A DNA stretch of 35,097 bases from Prochlorococcus sp. AG-402-O21 (GCA_003216375.1 QCIZ01000017.1:1-35097), one strand, 5' to 3'. Numbered from the stretch's first letter, positions 17,107 through 26,132 are shown. A program made the numbers and translations. The notes: a model not told the origin generated them from the letters alone.

Positions 17107-18477
17107 TCAAGACGAGAGGCTATAAGGGTTCTTTTCGATTAAGTATGCCAAATCCTTCAGGAATAGTGCTCCATCAGCCCCATAGATCACTCTGTGATCA
17201 GCGGTAAGATTTACTTGCATCTGTTTTTTGATGGAAATCGAACCATCTTTAGAAGCAACAACTTTAGACAAGGAAGCTCCTACCGCTAAAATTGCTCCAG
17301 TCCCTGGTGGCAGAATTGCATCAAAACGATCCACACCAAACATACCCAGATTCGAGAGTGTAAACGTACCACTGCTATATTCTTGAGGTTCTAATTGCTT
17401 ATTCCTCGCACGCTTAACAAGATCAGCCCATTGTAGGGATAAATCAGCAAGACTGGTCTTGTCGGCATTTTGCAGCACTGGAGTTATCAACCCTCCGTCC
17501 TCCATCGCAACTGCAACGGCTACATTTACTTGTGAAGGATAGGCAATACCCTCAGAACTAAAAGCTGCATTCACCTGGGGGTGTCTAGCTAGGGTTAAGC
17601 CAACTGCTTTAGCAAGTAAAGCAGTCATAGTTACTCCATTAGGTTTAATTTGTTTATAAAGACCATCCAATTCATCAGTAAGAATTGAATATCCGACTCT
17701 GAAGCAAGGAGTATTTAAACTTTCCTCCATGTTCCGATTTACAGCTTGTTGAAGAGTATTGAATGCAACTGTTTCCCCTCTAGATCCAAAACTTTTCCCT
17801 GGAGCAGGTGGCTTACCAGAGTCAACAGATTTTTTTTCTAAAAGAGGCACTTCAGAAACGATCTTCGCTGGAGCATTACTTTCTGCTATCCAAGGAACGC
17901 TTATGGGTTGCCCTTTTGCACTTTGAACATCCTCAGCTTGTATCCGTCCATGAGGTCCTGAGCCCCTAACAGTTGCCAAATTTACTCCCATTTGAGAAGC
18001 AAGTTTTTTAGCTCTTGGGGAAGCGACTATTCGACCATCATTTAAAAACTGATCCTGATTTACAGAGGATTCTGAAACAAGAGGTGCAGGAGATGCCTTT
18101 GTAACTACTGTTGCTTTAGGAGAGTCAAAAGAGGCTTGTTTTTCTTGAACTTGAGGCGATGAACTCACTTTTTCTTGACCACCTGATTGAGAGGAAGGAG
18201 AAGGTGCATTTGCTTGAGCCGCAGCGATCTCATCTGCTGTCTCAACGATCAATCCGATTGTCTCTCCAACAGGTGCAGAGCTGCCTGCAGGCATCACAAT
18301 CGAAGCAAGAAAGCCATCTTGGAAAGACTCAACATCCATATCAGCTTTATCTGACTCAACAACTAAAACTGACTCACCTCTTTCAACTTTATCTCCAGGT
18401 TTTTTTAGCCACTCAACTATTTTGCCCTCAGTCATAGTTGAACTTAAAGCAGGCATAAAGATGTCATGAGTGGCCAT
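17107..18477 (-). CDS. pdhC: Pyruvate dehydrogenase complex E2, dihydrolipoamide acetyltransferase
   Basis: A 456-residue E2 subunit that passes the acetyl group from pyruvate to CoA for fatty acid synthesis. There is one lipoyl domain with the lipoylated Lys44 in VVESDKADMDVES. A flexible Ala/Ser/Pro linker follows at about 85-145, then the E1/E3-binding domain (ASPRAKKLASQMGVNLATV, about 152-170, with GSGPHGRIQAEDV). The catalytic domain ends in NLTADHRVIYGADGALFL, with the active-site His. The single lipoyl domain is usual for cyanobacteria. The LipB gene that supplies lipoyl precursor lies 2.7 kb upstream on the same strand. Confidence 0.95.
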   Translation of the reverse strand: MATHDIFMPALSSTMTEGKIVEWLKKPGDKVERGESVLVVESDKADMDVESFQDGFLASIVMPAGSSAPVGETIGLIVETADEIAAAQANAPSPSSQSGGQEKVSSSPQVQEKQASFDSPKATVVTKASPAPLVSESSVNQDQFLNDGRIVASPRAKKLASQMGVNLATVRGSGPHGRIQAEDVQSAKGQPISVPWIAESNAPAKIVSEVPLLEKKSVDSGKPPAPGKSFGSRGETVAFNTLQQAVNRNMEESLNTPCFRVGYSILTDELDGLYKQIKPNGVTMTALLAKAVGLTLARHPQVNAAFSSEGIAYPSQVNVAVAVAMEDGGLITPVLQNADKTSLADLSLQWADLVKRARNKQLEPQEYSSGTFTLSNLGMFGVDRFDAILPPGTGAILAVGASLSKVVASKDGSISIKKQMQVNLTADHRVIYGADGALFLKDLAYLIEKNPYSLSS

Positions 18478-18668
18478 AATTTGTTCCTATTTCCTTTATG
18501 GAGAGTTTGTGGCAAGGCTTCAAAATTTTCTATCTAGAAGCTTTGCAAGTATCAATACATACCAATGTTAGTTCTACATGAGTGTCCTTACAACGATAGT
18601 TTTTTTTATGTGGATTTCTTCTTAATATCAAAAATTCTTTATTGGCAAGATTGTAGTTCAAACAGATT

Positions 18669-19103
18669 TCAAACTTGATCAATTGCCTCTACTACTCCAT
18701 CTCTGACCAAAATACTCACACCCATTTTGCTGACTAAGTTATCACCAACTTTTAAATCACAAAAGCTGTCAATTTGTCCTTGCTCGACGATTTGTTCCAT
18801 CTCTAACTCACGAACTTGAGATTGCTGTGACAGAAGATTTCTTTTTTGTTCTTCAAATTCTGATCTCTTCGAAGCCACTTGGTTCTGAACTTGAGCGACT
18901 TGCTCTTGAACTCTTGGGTCAAGGGGATTAGAGCTCTGACGTCTAATACCATCAACAATTTGTTGTCCTTCTTTTTCTAATTCACCAAGTTGCTGATCTA
19001 TTGCTGATATTGCATTACTTAATTCACGCTCAGCCTCCTCTTTCCATGAAGGGGTTACAACCGCTCTAACAGTTATTGAACGTTTTATAGAAATTGAGTC
19101 CAC
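18669..19103 (-). CDS. YlqD-family coiled-coil protein
   Basis: A 144-residue protein. It opens with a short beta-rich segment (SISIKRSITVRAVVTPSWKEE), then a long charged helix at about 22-110 rich in Gln and Glu that should form a coiled coil (QQLGELEKEGQQIVDGIRR, QVAQVQNQVASKRSEFEEQ). It ends with a small beta domain (LKVGDNLVSKMG and SILVRDGVVEAIDQV). This is the layout of YlqD-like proteins found in cyanobacteria and firmicutes, whose function is not established. The start is GTG at 19103. A 191-nt gap to the pdhC start should contain the pdhC promoter. Confidence 0.75.
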   Translation of the reverse strand: MDSISIKRSITVRAVVTPSWKEEAERELSNAISAIDQQLGELEKEGQQIVDGIRRQSSNPLDPRVQEQVAQVQNQVASKRSEFEEQKRNLLSQQSQVRELEMEQIVEQGQIDSFCDLKVGDNLVSKMGVSILVRDGVVEAIDQV

Positions 19104-19183
19104 CTGATCAATAAATCATGATTCGACACATAGAGTCTCAACAAAAGATAGTATTGGTCAATTTAATTGGCCAAACAAACAAA

Positions 19184-21163
19184 TTACAAATCATATATTT
19201 CATTTATAAGTTTCAAATCACGTTGGATAATTTTTTCACGTTTTTGCTTAAGAGTTTGCGTTAACAAGCCATTTTCTATTGTAAATGGCTCTACCAAGGT
19301 AATTGAAAATAATCTCTCCTCTCTTCTAGATCCGAGACGATTTGCCAGTGCTTGATTCATTTCCAATTTTAGAGATTGTCTTAATTCATAATTTTCAGGA
19401 GATATTCCAAGAACAACTTTTGAATCCACACCCCTTTCTTCCAGCCATTCTTTTACGTGATCAATTCTTGGAACAATTAAAGCAGCAAGATGTTTTTGAT
19501 CTTGCCCCAATAGCAAAGCCTGCTCAATCAATGGACTAGCAATCAAACATTCCTCCAAAGGTCCAGGCTCAATATTTTCTCCACTACTTAGCACAATCGT
19601 ATCTTTTGCTCTTCCAGTCAGGATTAAGGATCCATCAGAAAGCAACATCCCTAAATCTCCAGTGTTAAACCAGCCGGTAGCATCTAAAACCTTCTTCGTT
19701 TCAGATCGTTTCCCTAAATAACCAGACATTATTTGAGGACCACGCGCAAGAACCAAGCCTTTTTGACGCAGTTTTTTTATTTGGAATGTTTCAGGATCTA
19801 CAATTTTTATCTCAGTCTCTGGCAATGGTTGACCTGCACCCCCACGTATATTTCTCCAAGGCCTTCTACATGTGAGGACTGGACTAGTTTCTGTTAAGCC
19901 ATAACCAACTAATAATTCAACACCTAAAGCTTCAAAGAAAGAATCAATATGCGGAGCAATTGCGCCTCCACCACTAATTGGGAATCTCAATCTTCCTCCA
20001 CAAATCTTGGTAAGGATTTTTGGCCATAAATAAATAGAGGAAATTCTATGAATGGGGTACCGTAAAAGAATCTCTATACAAGAGATAATTTGTTCAAAAC
20101 TAGAAACACTCTCAATAGTTAAAAAATAAAGTTTTCTTCGTGCCAGTTTATATGCCTTACTATTAGAAATCGCACTTTTTATCAAGGTCTTTCTCAGTCT
20201 TGGCATTTTATCAACAGCATCCTCAAACCCTAACTTTATCGACTCCCAAAGCCTTGGAACTGTTGCCATTACTATTGGCTTAACCCTTGGCAAATCTTCC
20301 TTAAGATGCCTAATTGATGTATATGTTTGAGTACAACCACAAGAAAAAAAATAATATTCTGCACTACGTTCATATGAATGCCAAATTGGTAAGACACTTA
20401 ATACAGGCGCACCTGGAGAAGGGTTCGCTACGCAAGCTAGAGTCCTAATTTGATGTAATAAATTAGAATGTGTTAGTGGAACTCCTTTAGGTTTACCAGT
20501 CGTTCCAGAAGTATATAAAATGGTTGCTATTCTTTTTGGTTGCCTATCAATTATTTTCTCCTGTTTACTTACATTTTCTATATTCAATCCTTTCTTCAAA
20601 AAAGTCTCCCATTCTAAAACGCCTTCACAAGCTTTACCCTCAAGTTGAAGAACAAATTTCAAATTATTTATTTGATCATCATTAAGCGAAAGTCTTTCCA
20701 ATACATCTGAGTTTTGAACAATCAATCCAACAGCATTTGAGTCTTCAAGGATATATCTAAGCTCACTTGGTGGAGCAGTCGCACCTCTAACAGAGTCTGT
20801 TGCACCTATTCTCATAAGACCTTGATCGGCGATGAGCCATCTAGGACTATTTTCAGAAAAAAGAGCGACCACCTCATCAGGTTCTACTCCGACCTGAGAA
20901 AAGGCAGATGCTGCCATAGAAATTTTTTCTGCAAGTTCTTCATATGTAAAGCTTTCTGGGTGGAAAGTATGTGGTGAATCAACCGCCAATACCTCCCCCA
21001 ACTGAACTTTTAATAATTCCCAAATCTCGTCAACTTGAGTAATCTTATCAAGATGAGATCTTTTATTAATTGCTTTTTCCTCTTTTCTATTAGGGATCCA
21101 AAAAGCCAAAGCATCCTTAGAAGAAAATATATTTTTTTGTGAGTTAGTTTTTGTCATAGCCAT
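19184..21163 (-). CDS. aas: Long-chain acyl-ACP/acyl-CoA synthetase (AMP-forming)
   Basis: A 659-residue adenylate-forming enzyme that activates free fatty acids, in cyanobacteria mainly by ligation to acyl carrier protein to recycle fatty acids released from membranes. The P-loop ILYTSGTTGKPKG lies at about 215-227. LVGYGLTETSPVL, WFNTGDLGML and LTGRAKDTIVLSSGENIEPG mark the remaining AMP-binding core motifs. Full length for the Slr1609-type enzyme. The start is ATG at 21163; a second Met at codon 3 is equally possible. It follows lipB on the same strand with a 38-nt gap, so both may share a transcript concerned with acyl groups. Confidence 0.88.
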   Translation of the reverse strand: MAMTKTNSQKNIFSSKDALAFWIPNRKEEKAINKRSHLDKITQVDEIWELLKVQLGEVLAVDSPHTFHPESFTYEELAEKISMAASAFSQVGVEPDEVVALFSENSPRWLIADQGLMRIGATDSVRGATAPPSELRYILEDSNAVGLIVQNSDVLERLSLNDDQINNLKFVLQLEGKACEGVLEWETFLKKGLNIENVSKQEKIIDRQPKRIATILYTSGTTGKPKGVPLTHSNLLHQIRTLACVANPSPGAPVLSVLPIWHSYERSAEYYFFSCGCTQTYTSIRHLKEDLPRVKPIVMATVPRLWESIKLGFEDAVDKMPRLRKTLIKSAISNSKAYKLARRKLYFLTIESVSSFEQIISCIEILLRYPIHRISSIYLWPKILTKICGGRLRFPISGGGAIAPHIDSFFEALGVELLVGYGLTETSPVLTCRRPWRNIRGGAGQPLPETEIKIVDPETFQIKKLRQKGLVLARGPQIMSGYLGKRSETKKVLDATGWFNTGDLGMLLSDGSLILTGRAKDTIVLSSGENIEPGPLEECLIASPLIEQALLLGQDQKHLAALIVPRIDHVKEWLEERGVDSKVVLGISPENYELRQSLKLEMNQALANRLGSRREERLFSITLVEPFTIENGLLTQTLKQKREKIIQRDLKLINEIYDL

Positions 21164-21201
21164 AAAATAATTTGTTATTTTTTTAGTGAAATTTAAAGAG
21201 G

Positions 21202-21927
21202 TTAATTTATTTTTTCCCAGTTCAATTTAAAACGTCTTTTCACAGATTCCCTTAAAAGAGGCTTAACGTCACAGACTTTGATACCAGGTATCCAATCACT
21301 CAATTTACCTAATTTGACTTTATCCAATCCACAAGGAATTATCTTCTCAAAACCAAAAAGATCACAATCTACATTTAGTGAGAATCCATGTTGAGTCACC
21401 CATCTCTTGCAACCAATTCCTATTGACCCAACCTTTTTATCTTCGCACCACACTCCTGTTAATCCATTTACCCTCTTCCCCTTTATCCCCAAAGAGTCAA
21501 GAACATCAATCAGCACTTGTTCCAATTCTCTCAAATACCAAGATAAATCTTTCTTGTGAAGACTTAAATTTAGAACCAGGTATCCAACGATCTGTCCAGG
21601 CATGTGATGAGTAACTTCACCTCCTCTCTCAATACTAAAAACGGGTAAAGGAGATTTATTTTCTTCAAATAATAAATTTTTTTTGTCGCTACCTCTACCT
21701 ATTGTGAAACAAGAAAAATGTTCAAGTAACCATACTGCTTGTGGTGAAAACGGTTCCTCAATAAGGCTTTTCTGAAAATTCTTCTGCCAACCTAACGCAG
21801 TCTCAAATGGCACAATTTTTTTAGGTTCAAAAAGAAAAGCGGAAGAAGATTGTGCAAGTTGAGGGGTTAGATCTAAGTTGCTATTAGGCCCTGATTCAGG
21901 CGAAACAGAATGAAGCTTCTTATTCAT
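21202..21927 (-). CDS. lipB: Octanoyltransferase LipB
   Basis: A 241-residue enzyme that transfers octanoyl from ACP to lipoyl domains such as that of PdhC. Motifs are ERGGEVTHHMPGQIVGY (about 100-116), GSIGIGCKRWVTQHG with the catalytic-region Lys (164) and His, and IIPCGL with the acyl-carrying Cys199. Residues 1-30 are low-complexity and unlike the family core, which begins near FEPKKIVPFETALGWQ. The only usable start is the ATG at 21927, which overlaps the divergent lrtA/hpf start by 18 nt, so each gene begins inside the other on the opposite strand. Confidence 0.93.
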   Translation of the reverse strand: MNKKLHSVSPESGPNSNLDLTPQLAQSSSAFLFEPKKIVPFETALGWQKNFQKSLIEEPFSPQAVWLLEHFSCFTIGRGSDKKNLLFEENKSPLPVFSIERGGEVTHHMPGQIVGYLVLNLSLHKKDLSWYLRELEQVLIDVLDSLGIKGKRVNGLTGVWCEDKKVGSIGIGCKRWVTQHGFSLNVDCDLFGFEKIIPCGLDKVKLGKLSDWIPGIKVCDVKPLLRESVKRRFKLNWEKIN

Positions 21928-22494
21928 GGACGCAATCTTGAATTAACTCCATCACTTCGTGATTACACAAAAACAAAAATTGATAAAGCAACTCACAATT
22001 TCCAAGAAATGGTGCAAGAGGCTGATGTCCATCTCTCAGTCGCTCGAAATCCTCGAGTACCACAACAGACAGCTGAGGTGACTGTTTTTGCAAATGGAAC
22101 AGTGATAAGAGCCCAAGAAAGAAGTGAAAATCTTTATGCAAGCATTGACTTAGTAGCAAATAAACTTGCACGACAATTACGTAAGTACAAAGAACGACAT
22201 AATAGTCATAATGTACATAATAATCAGTCAACGAAATCAGTACAAAACGAAGAAACTCAAAATCATTCTTCCTCAGATCATTCACTCATTGAAGGTAAAG
22301 AACCACATCTACCTAGCCCAGGCGTAAGACGCAAATATTTTGAGATGGACCCTATGACAATTGAGCAAGCAAGAGTCCAATTAGACCTGATTGATCATGA
22401 CTTCTATTTATTTAGAGAGGGAAAAGGGTCAGCTTTACGAGTCATTTACAAGAGAAATCACGGAGGATATGGCGTAATCCAAGAAAAGATATAG
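21910..22494 (+). CDS. hpf: Long-form ribosome hibernation promoting factor (LrtA/HPF)
   Basis: A 194-residue protein that binds idle ribosomes and pairs them in 100S dimers; the cyanobacterial form, LrtA, is known as light-repressed. The N-terminal S30AE domain (MKLLIHGRNLELTPSLRDY to about 100) is followed by a His/Asn-rich linker at 96-130 (NSHNVHNNQ). The C-terminal dimerisation domain is at about 135-194, with VRRKYFEMDPMTIEQA, HDFYLFREG and VIYKRNHGGYGVI. The start ATG 21910 is fixed by the conserved MKLLIHG. The reading frame overlaps the first 18 nt of lipB on the other strand. deoC follows after 11 nt. Confidence 0.94.
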   Translation: MKLLIHGRNLELTPSLRDYTKTKIDKATHNFQEMVQEADVHLSVARNPRVPQQTAEVTVFANGTVIRAQERSENLYASIDLVANKLARQLRKYKERHNSHNVHNNQSTKSVQNEETQNHSSSDHSLIEGKEPHLPSPGVRRKYFEMDPMTIEQARVQLDLIDHDFYLFREGKGSALRVIYKRNHGGYGVIQEKI

Positions 22495-22505
22495 ATACTA
22501 GTCAA

Positions 22506-23189
22506 ATGAGTAAAAACAGCTTGGAAGAAGCACATGCCAATATTTCTAATGTAATTTATCAAGCAGTTCTAAATCCTCATTTCAATAAAGAAATGATTGT
22601 CCAGGCTTGTGATGCTTCCAAGCAAAGTGGCTTCGCAGGCTTATGCACTAGTCTTACAACTCTACCAATTGCACGTGAAAGGTTAGGGAGCAAAAGCAAT
22701 ACAAAATTGATATCAGTCATTGCCTTCCCTTTTGGCTTTATCCCAACTTCTAATAAACAAAAAGAAGCCGAGTATGCAATAGAAAAAGGAGCAGAAGAGT
22801 TAGATCTTGTTCCAAATTATTTTGCATTAAAAGAAGGAAATATAGAGCTTTTTGCTGAAGAAATAAATCAAATAAGTGAACTTGGTATTCCAGTAAGAGT
22901 AATACTTGATGCAACTATACTCTTCAACTCATCAAAACTTTCTATGGTAATAGATGCTTTAATTGATGCAGGGGCAATTGGAATTCAAATAGGTAATGGT
23001 TTTGGTCCATCTGTCTCAAAGGAGCAAACCAATCATGTCTCTAAAATTGTTAAAAATCGCTGCTCAATTAAAACTGTTGGAGGAATTAAAACTTTTGATC
23101 AAGCAATTGAACTAATTGAAGCAGGGTCAACATATATTGGAACAAGTTTTGGTTTTGAAATTACTCAAGGACAAAAGGAAAAGGAGTAA
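22506..23189 (+). CDS. deoC: DeoC-family (deoxyribose-phosphate aldolase-like) protein, Schiff-base Lys replaced
   Basis: A 227-residue TIM-barrel protein that aligns with DeoC along its length: FAGLCTS, VIAFPFGFIPT, KGAEELDLVPNYFALKEGN (Asp100), VILDATILF, DAGAIGIQIGNGFG, SIKTVGGIKTFDQA and GSTYIGTSFG. In active DeoC the beta-6 strand reads FVKTSTGF, with the Lys that forms the Schiff base; here Gln161 takes its place (codon CAA at 22986-22988). The second catalytic Lys is kept as Lys189 in SIKTVGG. Acetaldehyde/deoxyribose-5-phosphate aldolase activity is therefore doubtful. The gene is 11 nt after lrtA/hpf and its stop overlaps the recO start by 1 nt (TAATG), so the three genes look like an operon. 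Confidence 0.85.
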   Translation: MSKNSLEEAHANISNVIYQAVLNPHFNKEMIVQACDASKQSGFAGLCTSLTTLPIARERLGSKSNTKLISVIAFPFGFIPTSNKQKEAEYAIEKGAEELDLVPNYFALKEGNIELFAEEINQISELGIPVRVILDATILFNSSKLSMVIDALIDAGAIGIQIGNGFGPSVSKEQTNHVSKIVKNRCSIKTVGGIKTFDQAIELIEAGSTYIGTSFGFEITQGQKEKE

Positions 23190-23989
23190 TGAATTCAAAT
23201 CAGAGGATGAAAGGATTGTCTTTAAAAGTTGGACCTCTTGGCGAAAATGACAGACTTTTAACCATACTTAGTGAAGAAAATGGAATATCTCGTCTTGCAA
23301 TACCAGGAGCAAGAAAACCAAAAAGTAGACTAGGAGCAACATCACCTTTTAATTTTTTAGATTTACATATAGTCGGGAAAAAAAATCTTAGGAGAGTTAC
23401 TCAAATAAAGATTATTAAGAGTTATGGAAACCTTGGGAAAAGCATCGAAACACTCTCAGCAGCACAAGCAATTTCAGAGCTAATTATGATTATGGTTGGG
23501 AATGAAGACCCGCAACAAGATTTACTTAAACTGGTTTTAATACATTTAAATAGATTAGATGAATTACATAAAACAGAATTTGATTCATTAGAAGCTTTAG
23601 CAATAAGTGTTCAATCGTGTATTCATTTATTGGCTTTAGGCGGATATTGCTTACCACTTCAAAACTGTTGTCATTCAGGTTTCAAACTTATACCCCCTAT
23701 TGGAGAATGGAGCTGGAGGTGTAGCTTTATTCCTGAAGAAGGTTTTGCAATTGGGACAATGCCTAATGCACGCACTGAGCTAAATCCATCTGAACTTGCT
23801 TTACTTCAAAGACTTTTACTAGAAAAAGTACCTTTCCACAGTAATGGAAAATTATTAGGTCCTAAAAATGTCTGGTTAAAGCTGCTGGAAATTGTTGAGA
23901 CCTGGATTGAAACTCATTTACAAAGAAGAATTACATCTCTTCAAATGATGAGAGAGATAATAATTAGTAATGATCTAAATAATAAGTAG
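23189..23989 (+). CDS. recO: DNA repair protein RecO
   Basis: A 266-residue recombination mediator that helps RecA load on SSB-coated DNA. The N-terminal OB fold begins MKGLSLKVGPLGENDRLLT (Met at codon 7 here) and includes SRLAIPGARKPKSRLG. A helical domain follows. The usual zinc-binding Cys cluster is reduced: LPLQNCCHSG and WRCSF remain, but the full four-Cys pattern is not obvious. The ATG at 23189 overlaps the deoC stop and is preceded by AAGGAG, which spans that stop. Family assignment is good; zinc binding is uncertain. Confidence 0.88.
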   Translation: MNSNQRMKGLSLKVGPLGENDRLLTILSEENGISRLAIPGARKPKSRLGATSPFNFLDLHIVGKKNLRRVTQIKIIKSYGNLGKSIETLSAAQAISELIMIMVGNEDPQQDLLKLVLIHLNRLDELHKTEFDSLEALAISVQSCIHLLALGGYCLPLQNCCHSGFKLIPPIGEWSWRCSFIPEEGFAIGTMPNARTELNPSELALLQRLLLEKVPFHSNGKLLGPKNVWLKLLEIVETWIETHLQRRITSLQMMREIIISNDLNNK

Positions 23990-24010
23990 GACAATATATT
24001 GGGGGAAAAT

Positions 24011-24051
24011 TAATAGTTAAGAATTTTTATTTATAAATTAATTAACTATTA
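24011..24051. repeat. 10-bp inverted repeat between recO and the glycosyltransferase
   Basis: TAATAGTTAA (24011-24020) and TTAACTATTA (24042-24051) are exact reverse complements separated by 21 A/T-rich nt. No T run follows on either strand, so a classic terminator is unlikely. A third half-like copy, CAATAGTTTG, follows at 24052. It may be a weak terminator for the lrtA-deoC-recO unit or an upstream site of the glycosyltransferase gene. Confidence 0.4.
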
Positions 24052-24111
24052 CAATAGTTTGAGAAGAAATTTAGGGTAACTGCTAGTTTGAAATACCGGT
24101 TTTTTTAGAGT

Positions 24112-25386
24112 TTGACCCATATCGCCTGGCTAGGCAAAAAAACACCTTTTTGCGGGAACGTCTGTTACGGACTGAGTACGACTGAAGAGCTTAGAGAAAG
24201 AGGACATCAAACCAGTTTTATTCACTTTGATAACCCAATGAGAGATGGGAATAATAAAACTTCCCTACTAGCAAATGATCCTGATGTAAGTCTTCCTTAT
24301 TTAATAAAATCTCAGGTTTATACAATCCCTTCTTTAAATGCTCAAAGAGAGCTTAGAGAATCTCTCTCAAGACTTAAACCTGATTTAGTACATGCAAGTC
24401 TGACGCTCTCTCCATTAGATTTTCGACTGCCTGAGCTTTGTCATCAACTTGATCTACCCTTGATCGCAACTTTTCACCCCGCTTTCGATTCAAAACTCAG
24501 AAATCTGACTGCAAATACACAGCAACTTACCTACCAACTTTATGCACCATCATTAGCTAAGTATGACAAAGTCATTGTTTTTTCAGACTTGCAAGCAGAG
24601 GTTCTTGCAAAACTAGGAGTAAAAGAGAGCAGACTTGAAGTAATCCCTAATGGAATTGACATAAAGAAATGGAACCCCCTTGAGCCAAGCAATTCACAAA
24701 ATGAGCTTCAACTTGAATTAAGAGAAAAGCTCGGCTCTGAGAGAATATTTATCTATATGGGTAGAATAGCTTCTGAAAAAAATGTTGAAGCCTTACTACG
24801 TGCATGGAGATTTGTCCAGCCAAAAGGATGTCGACTAGTAATAGTAGGCGATGGGCCACTAAGGCCAACACTCGAAAATCACTCAATCTTCAATAAAGAA
24901 GATAATGTGATTTGGTGGGGATACGAAGCTAATCAAGATAAAAGAGTAGCTCTTCTCCAAATCGCTGAGGTGTTTTTACTTCCAAGTCTTGTAGAGGGAC
25001 TATCTATCGCTTTACTCGAAGCCATGGCAACTGGAACAGCATGCGTCGCGACAGATGCTGGAGCAGATGGAGAAGTGCTAGAAAATGGAGCAGGAATTAT
25101 ACTTAATACTGAGGGGGTTACTTCTCAATTAAGGACCCTTTTGCCTGTTTTACGCGATCAACCAGTACTAACCGGCGAATTGGGTAGACGTGCTCGTTTA
25201 AGAGTAGAAGAAAAATATACACTTCAACAAAACATTGACTCACTTGAAACTCTATATGCAAATATTCTTAGGTCATCTAACTCGAAACCTCTTCAGCCAA
25301 TTGACGACTCTTCTGAGCTGCCAAAACAACTGCTTCAATCAAGGCGGATCTCAAGCCGGCAAGTTCAAGGTGTCGAAGAGCACTAA
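24112..25386 (+). CDS. dgdA: Family 4 glycosyltransferase, probable digalactosyldiacylglycerol synthase
   Basis: A 424-residue GT-B retaining glycosyltransferase. The N-terminal domain starts MTHIAWLGKKTPFCGNVCYG. The donor-binding half holds VIPNGIDIKKW, FIYMGRIASEKNVE, VIVGDGPLRP and the E-x7-E element LLPSLVEGLSIALLEAMATG. The N-terminus resembles cyanobacterial DgdA, which adds the second galactose to MGDG in thylakoid lipid synthesis; assignment over other GT4 enzymes (for example sulfolipid SqdX) is from recall of that N-terminus. The start is TTG at 24112. Its last 110 nt overlap the 3' end of proC on the other strand, and the final 36 residues (Ser/Gln/Arg-rich) look non-conserved. 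Confidence 0.7.
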   Translation: MTHIAWLGKKTPFCGNVCYGLSTTEELRERGHQTSFIHFDNPMRDGNNKTSLLANDPDVSLPYLIKSQVYTIPSLNAQRELRESLSRLKPDLVHASLTLSPLDFRLPELCHQLDLPLIATFHPAFDSKLRNLTANTQQLTYQLYAPSLAKYDKVIVFSDLQAEVLAKLGVKESRLEVIPNGIDIKKWNPLEPSNSQNELQLELREKLGSERIFIYMGRIASEKNVEALLRAWRFVQPKGCRLVIVGDGPLRPTLENHSIFNKEDNVIWWGYEANQDKRVALLQIAEVFLLPSLVEGLSIALLEAMATGTACVATDAGADGEVLENGAGIILNTEGVTSQLRTLLPVLRDQPVLTGELGRRARLRVEEKYTLQQNIDSLETLYANILRSSNSKPLQPIDDSSELPKQLLQSRRISSRQVQGVEEH

Positions 25387-26119
25387 TTGTAGTACCTGCA
25401 GGAGAGGCAACCATATCTTTAAGTTCAGCAGGATGCAAACTTTTTTCTCTTAGCAAGGATGCTGTGCCTGAAACGGTTTTGTGAGCCAATTGATTGGATA
25501 AGTTTCGTGGCAATCCTGCGGCAACAGCCCCATCAGCCATTGCTTCAACCACTAAAGCTATATACGCAGGTCCTGAAGAAGTTAAAGCCAAAAAAGAATC
25601 AAGTTTTTGCTCTTCTAACTCATAAATTTCACTAATAGGCTCAAAAATCTTTCTCACAACTTTCTTTTGATCCAAAGTTATATCATCTTCCCAAGCTAAA
25701 CCAGTAAGCCCCTGGCCAACGAGAGAAGGGGTGTTCGGAACAGCTCTTACACATGTGTGCCCAGGGAAAGCTTTCTTAAGACTTTTCAATGTAATTCCAG
25801 CCAAAACTGAAATTAATAATGGCTTAGGAAAGTGATCTTTCAATTGCAATGATGAGAAAGATTCTGTGATTTTTTTGAATTGTTGAGGTTTTACTGCCAA
25901 TATTTTCAATGGAGCCTTCCATACCTCTTTAGACAAGGAATCTTCACTAGATACAACTTTTAATTCCTTTGGAAGATCATTCGATGCAGGTGCAATACTT
26001 GAGCTACTACCTACAATTCCTAAAACATTTTGAGGATGGTATTCACCTCTTTCCAAAAGAGGTGAAACAATAGCTTTCGCCATGCTACCTAGACCAATTA
26101 TACCAATAGAAATTTCCAA
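25277..26119 (-). CDS. proC: Pyrroline-5-carboxylate reductase
   Basis: A 280-residue NAD(P)H-dependent enzyme making proline from pyrroline-5-carboxylate. It has the N-terminal Rossmann motif IGIIGLGSMAKAI, LAVKPQQF, RAVPNTPSLVGQGLTG and the C-terminal signature KDMVASPAGTTISALRHLE. The length is normal. It is the last gene of the pipX-pipY-sepF-proC run, 13 nt after sepF. The 3' end lies inside the coding region of the opposite glycosyltransferase for 110 nt. Confidence 0.96.
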   Translation of the reverse strand: MEISIGIIGLGSMAKAIVSPLLERGEYHPQNVLGIVGSSSSIAPASNDLPKELKVVSSEDSLSKEVWKAPLKILAVKPQQFKKITESFSSLQLKDHFPKPLLISVLAGITLKSLKKAFPGHTCVRAVPNTPSLVGQGLTGLAWEDDITLDQKKVVRKIFEPISEIYELEEQKLDSFLALTSSGPAYIALVVEAMADGAVAAGLPRNLSNQLAHKTVSGTASLLREKSLHPAELKDMVASPAGTTISALRHLELAGLRSALIEAVVLAAQKSRQLAEEVSS

Positions 26120-26132
26120 TCTATTTACTCAT

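Noticed and set aside
18565-18678. 37-codon plus-strand ORF (MLVLHECPYNDS...) in the pdhC upstream gap
   Set aside because: It overlaps the YlqD-like gene end and fills the expected pdhC promoter region; composition is Phe/Tyr-rich as expected from A/T-rich chance translation.
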